A stretch of DNA of 64,000 nucleotides from Hymenobacter rubidus (GTDB taxonomy: Bacteria; Bacteroidota; Bacteroidia; Cytophagales; Hymenobacteraceae), in NCBI RefSeq assembly GCF_016734815.1, contig NZ_JAERQF010000014.1, forward strand, positions 1 through 64,000, read 5' to 3'. Below are positions 31,747-40,731 of this stretch, piece by piece. Each line of letters opens with the position of its first letter. Within the stretch, counting starts at the first letter, position 1. Made by a program: the position numbers and the translations under genes. The notes under the pieces were generated by a model, which worked only from the letters and a program-made list of their open reading frames with translations, had not been told where the DNA came from and searched no databases.

Positions 31747-34700
31747 ATGCAACTGGCGCAGCTACTGAAGAAATACAACCTTACGGTACAGCAGCTGCAC
31801 ACCATTCTAAATAAAAATTCGGATGTTCCGAATCTGCGGCTGGTACGAGAAGTACCGACAGAATGGGAGAAGCTTGTCAGGCAGGAATTGGGATTACCAG
31901 TTGATATAAGGGAATCTGGCAGCCCGGCACATCTACTTCAAATTGAGAAGCCAGCATTAGAGCTAACTACTGTTCAATCCACAGCCTACGTGGAGGTTAC
32001 TGAAACTGAACCCACGCCCACGTTAGCACCTTTGTCAGTCGTAAAGCAGCTGACTGATAAAGGCTTGCAGGTGTCGCAAAGCGAAGGGCCTAAATCATCA
32101 GCACAACGACAGAATACTAACGCGCCTCGGCCTCCAGAAGACGACAAGCTACATTTCGGTCGGGTAGTTAGTGTAATTGCCGAACGGGGTTTTGGGTTTT
32201 TAAATAAAGGTGCGGAGCCAGCGGAGATTTTTTGGAATGTCAAACAGTTAGGTGGCGTGCTGCCGCAAGCGAACGATTGGCTATTATTTGCCGAGCGGCC
32301 AAGTCCAAGACCGGGGCACACCGGCAAAACAGAAGTCACCTGGGCGCGGCCGATTGGAACTGACCACGCGCTACTACGCAGGTTAGTACCTAAGTTGGAA
32401 TGGCGAGCGACAGAGCGACTGTTAGGCAGCCGGCTGGCAGATGATATTCGGGAGATTATAGCTGACGAACTTCTAAAGCAGTTAGCCCCAGTAATAGATG
32501 CTGATATGCTAGCCTTGACGGTGCGTACGGTGAATCTAGTTAGGGACAAGGGCCCTACAATTACCACTGAAGCCGTGAAACAGCTAGTGCTGCGGGCTGC
32601 TCCAGAACACCAATGGCATTTATGGCTGCTTTATTGCTCACCACTTGCTGAATGGCCGGTTGTAGTGAAGCGGTTGTTGGCGTTACTTGCCGATGCACCA
32701 GACGTAGTGGCCAACTGGTGGCCAACCGCCGAGCAGACAGGCACCTTGGGGCTGTACTTAACTTATATAGACCAAACCGGAAAAGATGACGAGTTAGGCA
32801 GCGTATGGCTGCGGCTAAAACAGGCATTAGGCCACGAGCAAGTAGCCCAGTACCAAGAGGCACTAGAAATCTGGCTAGAGCAGGTGCCGGAGATAAGCAG
32901 CGCGGCAGCTTATCTCAACTACCGACAGGTTCTGGCCACCATGCCAGGCGATAAACAAGCCTTTGCGGAGTTGCTGCTAGCACGTCTGCAACCAAGCATT
33001 GCTCTGAGCTTATGGCTGACAGGTGAAAAGCTGCCTTTTCCGCAGGAAGAGGCAGTAGCGCAGTTCAGCAAGCTATCAGTTAGCGAAGGCGACCTAGTGG
33101 TGACGCAGCTGACAGATGAAGGTGTGGGCGAAGTGGCGCACCTGATTACGGAAAACCATAGCGATGTAGCCTGGCAGCGAACACTCAAGCACGTTACAGA
33201 GGTAAGCAGCACGGCAGTCTACTTCCGTTACCAGCAGGCCCTGCGTACCATGACGGGCGATAAGCAAGCGCTGGAAGGACTGCTGGTAGCGCAGTTACAG
33301 CCAGGTATTGCTCTTGATTTGTGGTTGGCGGGCGAAAAGCTACCCTTTCCAAAAGCGGAAGCATCAGCACGGTTTGGGGAGCTATCGGCTAGCGCGGGCG
33401 ACTTGGTGGTGGCACAACTTACGGATGTGGAGTTGGACGAGGTGGCGCACTTTATTACGGAAAATCATGCTACTACTACCCGGCTGCGGGCGATAGGTCT
33501 ACTGAGCAACCTTATTCTGACCACGTTTTTGGCGGTGGGGATGGACTTGGAAACTGACCGGGAAACTATTCATGAAATAGCCTGGGGCACTCCAGCGGCT
33601 TGGCACATTGGGCAGGAGGAGGCCCAAATAGCAGTCACGGTACAGGAGCTACGGGAATGGGTCGCAGCTAATCCTGGCTTGGTGGTAGGGCATAATGTGC
33701 GCGACTTCGACGCACCGGTGCTGGCAGCCCACGGTGTGGAACTGACGGCCGGGAGCATTTGGGATACCTTATTAATGGAAATGGCACTTAGCCCGCAGCT
33801 GCACACCTATGCTCTGCGCACTATGCACACGGCAGCGGCTGATGCCGAGCTAACCTTACGCCTCTTCGTGAATCAAGTATTGCGGCTAGTGCTGGCAGCG
33901 CCAACCGATTGGGAGCTGTTGAGCCAGGTAGTGGCGGCGCAGGTACGGGATAGACTGACTGACTTGCGTGGAGAACTGGCCACATTGTCGTGGTTGCGGC
34001 ACACCGAAGAACAGCTTTGGCATGATGCGGCGCAGCTGATGCGCCCGCAACCTCTCTGGCTACAGCCGCAGCCAGCTAAGTCGGGGCTTCGGCAACAGGT
34101 GCAGGATTGGGTAACGGAGGCTTCACCGGGGGCGGTGCTTGTGGCACCCCGCGAGGTGTGGGCTGAAGCACTATTGCACAGCCCGGTGCGATTCTGGGTC
34201 GATGAGCAAACGGCACTGGAGTATCGGGAATTACGACCTGACGCAGTGACGTTACAAATAACCGCGCACCCAACGGAATGCGTGCTATTTCAGCGCTTTC
34301 TGGCGCATTGCCAGCGGCACAACTGGCCTGTGCTGACGGCCAATATGGCTCCGGCGTTGCGGGCGCGACTGCGGGAATTGGAAGTTGACCTGGGTCGGTG
34401 CTTGGCTGCCTTACCGGCGGGCGGTAGCGTAAGAGCAGCTGGCGTATGGGCTATGAGTGTGGAGCAGCTACGCCACGAGCAAGTAGCGTTGCGAGCACAG
34501 CCTAGCTTGGTAATCGCTGTAGTGGAGCCGGACTTGCTTACGCTGGATAACAAGCGAAAATTATTACAACTAGCGGCTGACGAAGTGCGCCGCAACCAGG
34601 CGACTGCTACCGAGTGGCTGAAGTTTTCGGGTGGGCAAAGCTTCATTGGGCTGACGCGAGAGCAAGTCCAACAGTTAGGGGCTGAAGTGCCCACCGGCTA

Positions 34701-36339
34701 CGATAATTTCTGGCTGGAAAAGCACCAATATGGGCAGTATTGGTTGTGGGCTAGCTTTGGATGGGAACACCTAGTGCAAGAGTTAGCCGGGCCGGAGCAG
34801 GCCATAAAGTATTTGAGCGGTGAAGGCCGCACTTACCCTACCGGGCAGTTGCGGAGTGCTACGCCGCCTACACAATGGCTGCAACAGCATTTGGGCGTGG
34901 TGCCACTTAACCCGGAAACTATTTATCGTTCGCGCTACTGGCTGCTGCAAGCAGAGTTGACGGCAGGGCTGGCGGAGCGAGGAACCCAAGCGCTGCCGCT
35001 GGTGCTGTTGGTACAGCGGCTCGAAGAGGTAAAGAAACTGGAAAACTATTTTGGGAGAGCAGGGCGTGGCTTTTACATCCCGAGCGGTGAGGCGCAAATG
35101 GGGCGGCGGCTGGAACTGCTGCACCAACGCGGCGATGGCCATGCGTTACTGATAGCTCCGGTAAGTGAAGCAGCAGATATTCTGGAAGCCAACTACCTGG
35201 GGCCTTTGCGAGTAGTGCTGGACAGCTTCAACTTGTCGGAGAACTTCTACCTGGCTCAGGGCTCAGCTTTGTTTGCCGCCGCCCACCACTCAGTAGCTGA
35301 ACAAACGAAACGGGAGCAAGAAGAGCAGGGTAAGGAGGTGCCCGCCACTGATGAGGCAACCGCTAACTCCAATGACGAGTCGGAGAATAAGAACTTGGAT
35401 TTCTTAGTCCGTAACCAGCTATTTTTGCTGGAATTGCAGAGGCCGTTGGTCCAGCGCCTGCGGGCGTTGGTAGCCGACAACAATGACCAGAACCAGTTGT
35501 GGTTTCTCGACCCACGCCTGCCCGACTTTAGCAGCCTGTCCCAAGCGTGGCTGTTTAGCCGGGAAACCGTGGGCGTGTCGTGGCAAAATCGGGAATCTTA
35601 CGAAGCGGCGGCTGCGCTGGCTGACCAACACCTGGGCGGCATACGGCCCGATACGGATTCTCCACTGGACCCGGAGGCGGCGCAGGAACTGCTACGGCAG
35701 GTGTTTTTGCGGGACGCTACCGACTCGACGCGAGCACACGAGTGGCGGCCCAACCAACGGCCCTGCCTCGCTGCGATATTGCCTGCCCAAACCGACCTGG
35801 TAGTGACGCTTGCTACGGGCGGCGGCAAATCGGTGCTATTTCAGGCCCCGGCGCTATACCGAAGCAGTTACACCAACCGGCTGAGCGTAGTGGTAACGCC
35901 GTTGCGGGCGCTGATGGAAGACCAAGTAAGTAAGCTCTGGGAATTGGGTTTTTACAGCAGCGTCGAATACATTAACTCTGACAAGCAAGACGAACTGGCA
36001 CAGATTTACCGGCGCGTGGCAGGGGGCGAAATCCAATTGCTTTTTATCACGCCCGAGAGGTTTCGCAGCAATGGGTTCAGTAAAGCTTTTGAGCAGCGGT
36101 TTGCATTGGATGGAGGGCTGGAATATGCTGTATTTGACGAAGCGCACTGTATTTCACAATGGGGTCACGAGTTTCGGCCCGACTACGTTCATGCAGCCCG
36201 GCAGGTGAATCGACTGCGGGCAGAAGCAATAACGACCTATAAGCGACGGTTCCCGATACTCCTGTTTTCGGCTACGGTAACAGAAAAGATTTTAGCCAAC
36301 TTTCACGCATTATTTCCTGACGATGAAGCTCCTCGGTGA
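31747..36339 (+). CDS. Multidomain cold-shock/DEDDh exonuclease/RecQ N-half protein
   Basis: A 1530-residue protein. In order: a helical N-terminus; a cold-shock-like OB fold (about 135-200: FGRVVSVIAERGFGFLNK); a 103-residue tandem duplication (380-585); a DEDDh exonuclease with GMDLET (Asp600, Glu602), VVGHNVRDFDAPV and HTAAADAELTL; a middle region with a second helical block; and the first half of a RecQ-type helicase with TLATGGGKSVLF (Lys1361), TPLRALMEDQV, DEAHCISQWGHEFRPDY (Asp1464-Glu1465) and LLFSATVTEK. It ends just where RecQ motif III gives way to lobe 2, which is encoded by the next frame (36323-40264) with a 17-base overlap. Either a frameshift split one gene or two chains assemble the helicase. 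A DNA-processing defence role is inferred from context only. Confidence 0.85.
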   Translation: MQLAQLLKKYNLTVQQLHTILNKNSDVPNLRLVREVPTEWEKLVRQELGLPVDIRESGSPAHLLQIEKPALELTTVQSTAYVEVTETEPTPTLAPLSVVKQLTDKGLQVSQSEGPKSSAQRQNTNAPRPPEDDKLHFGRVVSVIAERGFGFLNKGAEPAEIFWNVKQLGGVLPQANDWLLFAERPSPRPGHTGKTEVTWARPIGTDHALLRRLVPKLEWRATERLLGSRLADDIREIIADELLKQLAPVIDADMLALTVRTVNLVRDKGPTITTEAVKQLVLRAAPEHQWHLWLLYCSPLAEWPVVVKRLLALLADAPDVVANWWPTAEQTGTLGLYLTYIDQTGKDDELGSVWLRLKQALGHEQVAQYQEALEIWLEQVPEISSAAAYLNYRQVLATMPGDKQAFAELLLARLQPSIALSLWLTGEKLPFPQEEAVAQFSKLSVSEGDLVVTQLTDEGVGEVAHLITENHSDVAWQRTLKHVTEVSSTAVYFRYQQALRTMTGDKQALEGLLVAQLQPGIALDLWLAGEKLPFPKAEASARFGELSASAGDLVVAQLTDVELDEVAHFITENHATTTRLRAIGLLSNLILTTFLAVGMDLETDRETIHEIAWGTPAAWHIGQEEAQIAVTVQELREWVAANPGLVVGHNVRDFDAPVLAAHGVELTAGSIWDTLLMEMALSPQLHTYALRTMHTAAADAELTLRLFVNQVLRLVLAAPTDWELLSQVVAAQVRDRLTDLRGELATLSWLRHTEEQLWHDAAQLMRPQPLWLQPQPAKSGLRQQVQDWVTEASPGAVLVAPREVWAEALLHSPVRFWVDEQTALEYRELRPDAVTLQITAHPTECVLFQRFLAHCQRHNWPVLTANMAPALRARLRELEVDLGRCLAALPAGGSVRAAGVWAMSVEQLRHEQVALRAQPSLVIAVVEPDLLTLDNKRKLLQLAADEVRRNQATATEWLKFSGGQSFIGLTREQVQQLGAEVPTGYDNFWLEKHQYGQYWLWASFGWEHLVQELAGPEQAIKYLSGEGRTYPTGQLRSATPPTQWLQQHLGVVPLNPETIYRSRYWLLQAELTAGLAERGTQALPLVLLVQRLEEVKKLENYFGRAGRGFYIPSGEAQMGRRLELLHQRGDGHALLIAPVSEAADILEANYLGPLRVVLDSFNLSENFYLAQGSALFAAAHHSVAEQTKREQEEQGKEVPATDEATANSNDESENKNLDFLVRNQLFLLELQRPLVQRLRALVADNNDQNQLWFLDPRLPDFSSLSQAWLFSRETVGVSWQNRESYEAAAALADQHLGGIRPDTDSPLDPEAAQELLRQVFLRDATDSTRAHEWRPNQRPCLAAILPAQTDLVVTLATGGGKSVLFQAPALYRSSYTNRLSVVVTPLRALMEDQVSKLWELGFYSSVEYINSDKQDELAQIYRRVAGGEIQLLFITPERFRSNGFSKAFEQRFALDGGLEYAVFDEAHCISQWGHEFRPDYVHAARQVNRLRAEAITTYKRRFPILLFSATVTEKILANFHALFPDDEAPR
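32884..33501 (+). repeat. In-gene tandem duplication, two 309-bp units (103 aa each)
   Basis: Unit 1 (32884-33192) starts VPEISSAAAYLNYRQVLATM and unit 2 (33193-33501) VTEVSSTAVYFRYQQALRTM. Both continue with GDKQA, L-ARLQP/VAQLQP, WL-GEKLPFP, GDLVV-QLTD and HxITENH at identical spacing. The DNA copies have diverged considerably, so the duplication is old and both copies have been kept under selection. Confidence 0.85.
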
Positions 36340-39300
36340 TTTGGGCTCCAACCCCGTGCAGGCACATATTGAAATGCGCTTTCAGCGGGTAGCTAATGCG
36401 TCACAGCAACTGGAAACGGTGCTGGACGACTTAGAGGCGCAAGCGTTTGACCCGGCCCGCAGTCGGGTGTTAGTGTTTGTGCGCACCCGACGGCAGGCAG
36501 AGGAGACCACGTTAGCATTGAAGGCGCTGGCACAGGAGCGCAGCCTGACCTGGGCCGAACAGGTAGATTTTTTTCATGCGGGCCTCGACGGACATGACCG
36601 GGCTGACAAATATGACGCCTACAAGCCCTCGCGCTCTGGCAAACCAACGGAGCGGGTTGCTGACCAGATAGTAGTGCTGGTAGCGACCAAGGCATTTGGT
36701 ATGGGCATGGATATTGGCAACATTCATTACCTCTACCACCTAGGGCCGTCCTCGACATTTGAAGACTTTTTGCAGGAGGTGGGGCGGGCCGGGCGCGATG
36801 AAACCCTACGCCAGCATGCAGGATTTGTAACGGGCCGTCCTATTCGGGCGATGTGCGTGATTACCAACGAGGATTTTGGTAAGCTTCGAGACTTGCAACA
36901 CCGTTCAGACCTGAGTTGGGACTATCTGGCACGGGTGCAAGAGCAGGTACATACCTACGTAAAGCGGTTTCGGCCGCTGGCGACTGGTGGTACGGCCTTT
37001 TCACTGCCACTGGATTTGGGGGCCGAAAATGCGGGGCCGGATGGCGGCGACGAGGCCAGCACCAAATTCCGGTTGGCTCTACATTGGCTGGAAGAACTGA
37101 AACGCATTCGGTTGGGGATGTACACCCCGGCAAGCTTGCCGTTGCGGCTGCTCGAACTGCCTACCTACCGGCACCTGACTAACCCGGCCGAACGGCAGGA
37201 AGTAGAGCAGTTTGTGGCTCGGTTACGCAGCTCGCCCCTGCGCGAGGGAAACGAACTGCTGCTGCCAGTAGCCGAATTGTTGCGGCTGGCTGACAAGCGC
37301 CGCTGGTCGGAGCTGACGCGGCTACTCTACCAGGCGCAACGGGCGAAGGCACTATGCATTGAGCGGTACCTTACCTTGACGATTACCGACCTGCGCCAAG
37401 CAGAACTGGCTGCCTGGAAAAAGCAGAAAGACTGCGAGGCAGGCAAATTGCCACTGATAGAAGCCGTGTTTGCCTTGGCTCACAAGCTCTTGGATGGTGT
37501 GGGCGTTAGCAAGCAGCGCAGCCTGGACGGTAACCAGTGGGACCGGCTGGTGTGGGCAATTAGTGATGAGCAGTTCCGCTCCTGGCGACTGTATTGGGAG
37601 GAAGTAGATAAAAATAATCGCAAGCTGCCGCCTGAAGTGGGTCGCGAAAAGCTGGTAACTGACTGGCAAAAGAAGCGGGCAAAATTTGCCCTGAAGCTCG
37701 TGCGTATGCTTCCCCACACCCGCGTGCAGTCGGAGCTAACCTATCGCAACCGCCATAAGCCGCAGGTAATGCAGCTTATATACAATGGAGCGCAACAGGA
37801 CAAGGCGTGGCAGCAACCGCTACGGGAACTTCAGACCAGCCTGACCAAGCTGCTGGCCTACGTAGTGCAGGCAGGAAAAGACAAGTTTAATTACGCCGAT
37901 TTGGTGCTGGAATTGGGGCTGGAAGATGCAGCCCCTGACTATCTCAATAATATACTGTTTCTGGCGCGGGCGTTAGGCTACCTGCGGGGTAGTGGGACGC
38001 TGGTGCCGATGGGTATTGAACTGTTTTTGGATGACTTGGCCACGCCCGACCGCCGAGACCAAGCCTCGGAAGATTATAAAGTATCAGTTGCATTTGAAGA
38101 AGGCTTGCGGCTGAAAGAGCTGCGCCTGATAGCATTACAATGCTTAGCCAACCTGAAAACTCCCACCAAGCAGGACTCATTTATCAAACGTTATTTTCAG
38201 TGTGATAGCAGTGAGGCACTGCTGAAGCTGCTGGAAGAATACTTACCCGAAAACCACCCAAGCCTAGCAGCCTTCCAAAAGGAAGCGCTGCTAAAAGCCG
38301 AGAACAACCTAAGTGAACAGCAGCGGGCCGTGTACGAGGCCCCGCTGGAGGATAATATGCAGGTGCTGGCCGGGCCAGGCAGTGGTAAAACTCACACCCT
38401 GACGCTACGTGTGGCGCGGCTGGTGCAAAAAGAGAAGGTGCCGCCCGAGCAAATACTGGTGCTGGCTTATAATCGGGCCGTAGTGGTAGAGCTGAAGGAA
38501 CGGCTGGGCAAGCTGTTTCGGGCGCTGGGCTACGGCCGCCTGATTCAGCGGCTGCACGTCCACACGTTCCACAGTATCTGCCGGCGCTGCCTGGGGGCCG
38601 AACTGGACGGCCAGGATTTTGATGATTGGGGAAAGCTATTTGTGCGGGCTCTGAATCAGAATCCCGGCCTGCTAGAGCGCAAGATTGGCTCTATCCGTTA
38701 CGTATTCGTGGATGAGTTTCAAGACATCACGCAGCTGCGGCTGAACCTACTGGAACGCCTTGCCCCGCCCGCCCTGGCTATGCTACCCAAAGGTGATGAA
38801 GCCGCCGTGCGGATTTGCGTAATCGGTGACCCCAACCAAAGCATTTACGGCTACGAGCGGGTGAAAGAGGGAGGAAAAATGAGTCCAGTGCCCTACTACC
38901 GGGCTTTTGAGACTAGCTACGCACCAGCTACACGGTACTTGAGCAACAACTATCGCTCGTACCCTGCTATATTGACCGAAGCCGCCGGGATGCTGGTAGC
39001 TAATGAAGTCCTGTTTGCAGAAATGCCGCAGTTGGAGGCGCTACGGCAGCCTGCGCACTCACGGGCGTATTGTGAGGTGCTGGATTGCCAGACCGACCCA
39101 ACCGACTGGAAGACGAAAGTGTGGGAGGTGCTGGCGGAAGAATACGAACCGGGAAAATCTTACCAGCAGGTAGCAGTGATGCTGCGCTCGAACGACGAGG
39201 TATTTCGGGCATTTAATGAGCTACGCCAGACGAGTTTGCCGGCTGATGTGGAGTTACGTATTCAGGGCAACAGTACGTCGCCGCTGGCCTCACGGGAGTT

Positions 39301-40264
39301 TCATCATATGTTTGAAGCGTTGCAAGCCACCCCTACGGCCGTGTTGCGGTCCGATTTTGTGGAACGAATAGCGAAGCGTAAAGACCGGGCCCTAGCCGAT
39401 TATGGCCACGTGTGGGACGCTTATTCACTGGAGCTAGCGGTTTGCTTGGCAGCGGAATTTCAGGAGATACACGAGGGGGAAGCCACTTATCAAGACTTGC
39501 AGGAATTTATTCAGGAGTTGGCCCGCAAAGACGATGGACACTTTGCAAAACTTTATGAGAAACAATACGACAGGCACCTAGCTAAGACGGGAGCTGGTAA
39601 GCGGCGGCGCGAAGTAGTGCTGACAACGATGCACAAGGTAAAAGGTCTGGAATTTGACGCAGTAGTAATACCACCTTCCCTAGCTGATTTTGGTATTGAC
39701 AAGTCTACAAGTGAACCAGCCGACAACCTGGCGGACTTGGTACAGGAAGAACGCCGCCTATTTTACGTGGCATACACACGGGCGCGGTACCGGCTGGTAG
39801 TGTTGCGACACGAACGTGAGGCAGCCGTGGCGGCGGGGCAGGTGTTCCAGCCAGAGGAAGTTGACCAAGGGCGAGGATACGCTGTAAAAGAAGGCTCTGG
39901 TAAGGTGCAACTCTACTGGGGAGCGCAGGATAAACCGTTCTTCGCTGAACTACACACGCGGATTTTTACTGAGATAAAAGTAGGCGACCCAATCGTACTC
40001 GTTAACGATAAGTGGGACAGCTGGGTACTTACTTGGAAGAATCGTAAGGTGGGCAAACTGGGTTTCGACGCCGCTACAAAACTGCCCGACCGTACTCGTT
40101 TAGAAGGGTTATTGGTATCCAATATCAAGCGTTATACACTCGCCGAGTCTTTAGCCTATGATGCTAAACACAATAAGTCGTACACCGAAAAATGGGGAGC
40201 AGATGCTAAGAAACGAGGATATATTTACGTAGTTGATTTTGCTGGCTACTGCCAAATGAAATAG
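36323..40264 (+). CDS. RecQ C-half fused to UvrD/PcrA-type helicase
   Basis: A 1313-residue frame, shifted +1 relative to the preceding one. Residues 1-160 are lobe 2 of a RecQ helicase (VLVFVRTRRQAEETTLAL; TKAFGMGMDIGNIHYLYHLG; QEVGRAGRDE). After a long middle region comes a complete superfamily 1 helicase: Walker A AGPGSGKTHTL (Lys689), HTFHSICRR, DEFQDITQLR (Asp797-Glu798), GDPNQSIYGYE, TTMHKVKGLEFDAVV and RRLFYVAYTRA. The last 100 residues are an unknown beta-rich tail. On its own this protein cannot be a RecQ helicase because motifs I-III are in the upstream frame. Its ATG at 36323 lies inside the upstream coding end, so reinitiation is possible. Confidence 0.85.
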   Translation: MKLLGDLGSNPVQAHIEMRFQRVANASQQLETVLDDLEAQAFDPARSRVLVFVRTRRQAEETTLALKALAQERSLTWAEQVDFFHAGLDGHDRADKYDAYKPSRSGKPTERVADQIVVLVATKAFGMGMDIGNIHYLYHLGPSSTFEDFLQEVGRAGRDETLRQHAGFVTGRPIRAMCVITNEDFGKLRDLQHRSDLSWDYLARVQEQVHTYVKRFRPLATGGTAFSLPLDLGAENAGPDGGDEASTKFRLALHWLEELKRIRLGMYTPASLPLRLLELPTYRHLTNPAERQEVEQFVARLRSSPLREGNELLLPVAELLRLADKRRWSELTRLLYQAQRAKALCIERYLTLTITDLRQAELAAWKKQKDCEAGKLPLIEAVFALAHKLLDGVGVSKQRSLDGNQWDRLVWAISDEQFRSWRLYWEEVDKNNRKLPPEVGREKLVTDWQKKRAKFALKLVRMLPHTRVQSELTYRNRHKPQVMQLIYNGAQQDKAWQQPLRELQTSLTKLLAYVVQAGKDKFNYADLVLELGLEDAAPDYLNNILFLARALGYLRGSGTLVPMGIELFLDDLATPDRRDQASEDYKVSVAFEEGLRLKELRLIALQCLANLKTPTKQDSFIKRYFQCDSSEALLKLLEEYLPENHPSLAAFQKEALLKAENNLSEQQRAVYEAPLEDNMQVLAGPGSGKTHTLTLRVARLVQKEKVPPEQILVLAYNRAVVVELKERLGKLFRALGYGRLIQRLHVHTFHSICRRCLGAELDGQDFDDWGKLFVRALNQNPGLLERKIGSIRYVFVDEFQDITQLRLNLLERLAPPALAMLPKGDEAAVRICVIGDPNQSIYGYERVKEGGKMSPVPYYRAFETSYAPATRYLSNNYRSYPAILTEAAGMLVANEVLFAEMPQLEALRQPAHSRAYCEVLDCQTDPTDWKTKVWEVLAEEYEPGKSYQQVAVMLRSNDEVFRAFNELRQTSLPADVELRIQGNSTSPLASREFHHMFEALQATPTAVLRSDFVERIAKRKDRALADYGHVWDAYSLELAVCLAAEFQEIHEGEATYQDLQEFIQELARKDDGHFAKLYEKQYDRHLAKTGAGKRRREVVLTTMHKVKGLEFDAVVIPPSLADFGIDKSTSEPADNLADLVQEERRLFYVAYTRARYRLVVLRHEREAAVAAGQVFQPEEVDQGRGYAVKEGSGKVQLYWGAQDKPFFAELHTRIFTEIKVGDPIVLVNDKWDSWVLTWKNRKVGKLGFDAATKLPDRTRLEGLLVSNIKRYTLAESLAYDAKHNKSYTEKWGADAKKRGYIYVVDFAGYCQMK

Positions 40265-40309
40265 TGTCAACTGTTGCTAATAAGGACACACCCCTGGTGT
40301 GACCACCTG

Positions 40310-40579
40310 ATGCTTTTAGGCTTCAGAGAGCTGCAGTTGGTTCGGTCCTTTCTAGCGAAGCAACAACACATAAGCCCGGCCCAGGCAGCGGCGCTTACTC
40401 GGGAGCGGGACCGGCTCTCCTCTGCTCCCGCTGGTCGCGCCGGAATGCCGGCCCCGCCCCCGGTGCGCTTTGTAGCCCCGTCCGGGCCTCTCCCCTTTCA
40501 TTGGCTGCTGGCCGAACCGGCAAGGGCCGGTACCGCCAGCGGAGTGTTTGAGCCGGCGTACCGCCGGCAGTTTTTATGA
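40310..40579 (+). CDS. Possible small protein (89 aa), doubtful
   Basis: The ATG at 40310 begins MLLGFRELQLVRSFLAKQQH, a plausible helix, but the second half is proline- and alanine-rich and its last codons coincide with a terminator hairpin. No family is recognised. It may be a real short gene after the helicase or chance open frame in GC-rich DNA. Confidence 0.3.
   Translation: MLLGFRELQLVRSFLAKQQHISPAQAAALTRERDRLSSAPAGRAGMPAPPPVRFVAPSGPLPFHWLLAEPARAGTASGVFEPAYRRQFL
40552..40575 (+). terminator. Intrinsic terminator after the helicase genes
   Basis: GCCGGCG and CGCCGGC form a perfect 7-bp GC stem around a TAC loop, followed by AGTTTTT. This is a good rho-independent terminator for the plus-strand helicase transcript about 290 bases after its stop codon. 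Confidence 0.65.
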
Positions 40580-40731
40580 GGAACAAGGGGGAAGAAGGAG
40601 TTGGCGCAGTCAAAACGGCAAGTCGATTTTAGCTAAATATTGTTGTCTTTTTAGCAACAAAAATGTCTGAAATTGCGTTTAATGGGATAAGCAAGTGGTT
40701 GTACACTATCATCTTAGCCCTTTTAAACGCC

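Noticed and set aside
36301..36345. Classic -1 programmed frameshift (X XXY YYZ) at the helicase junction
   Set aside because: The required shift is +1, and no slippery heptamer or strong downstream hairpin is visible; only a UGA-context slip or reinitiation remains possible.
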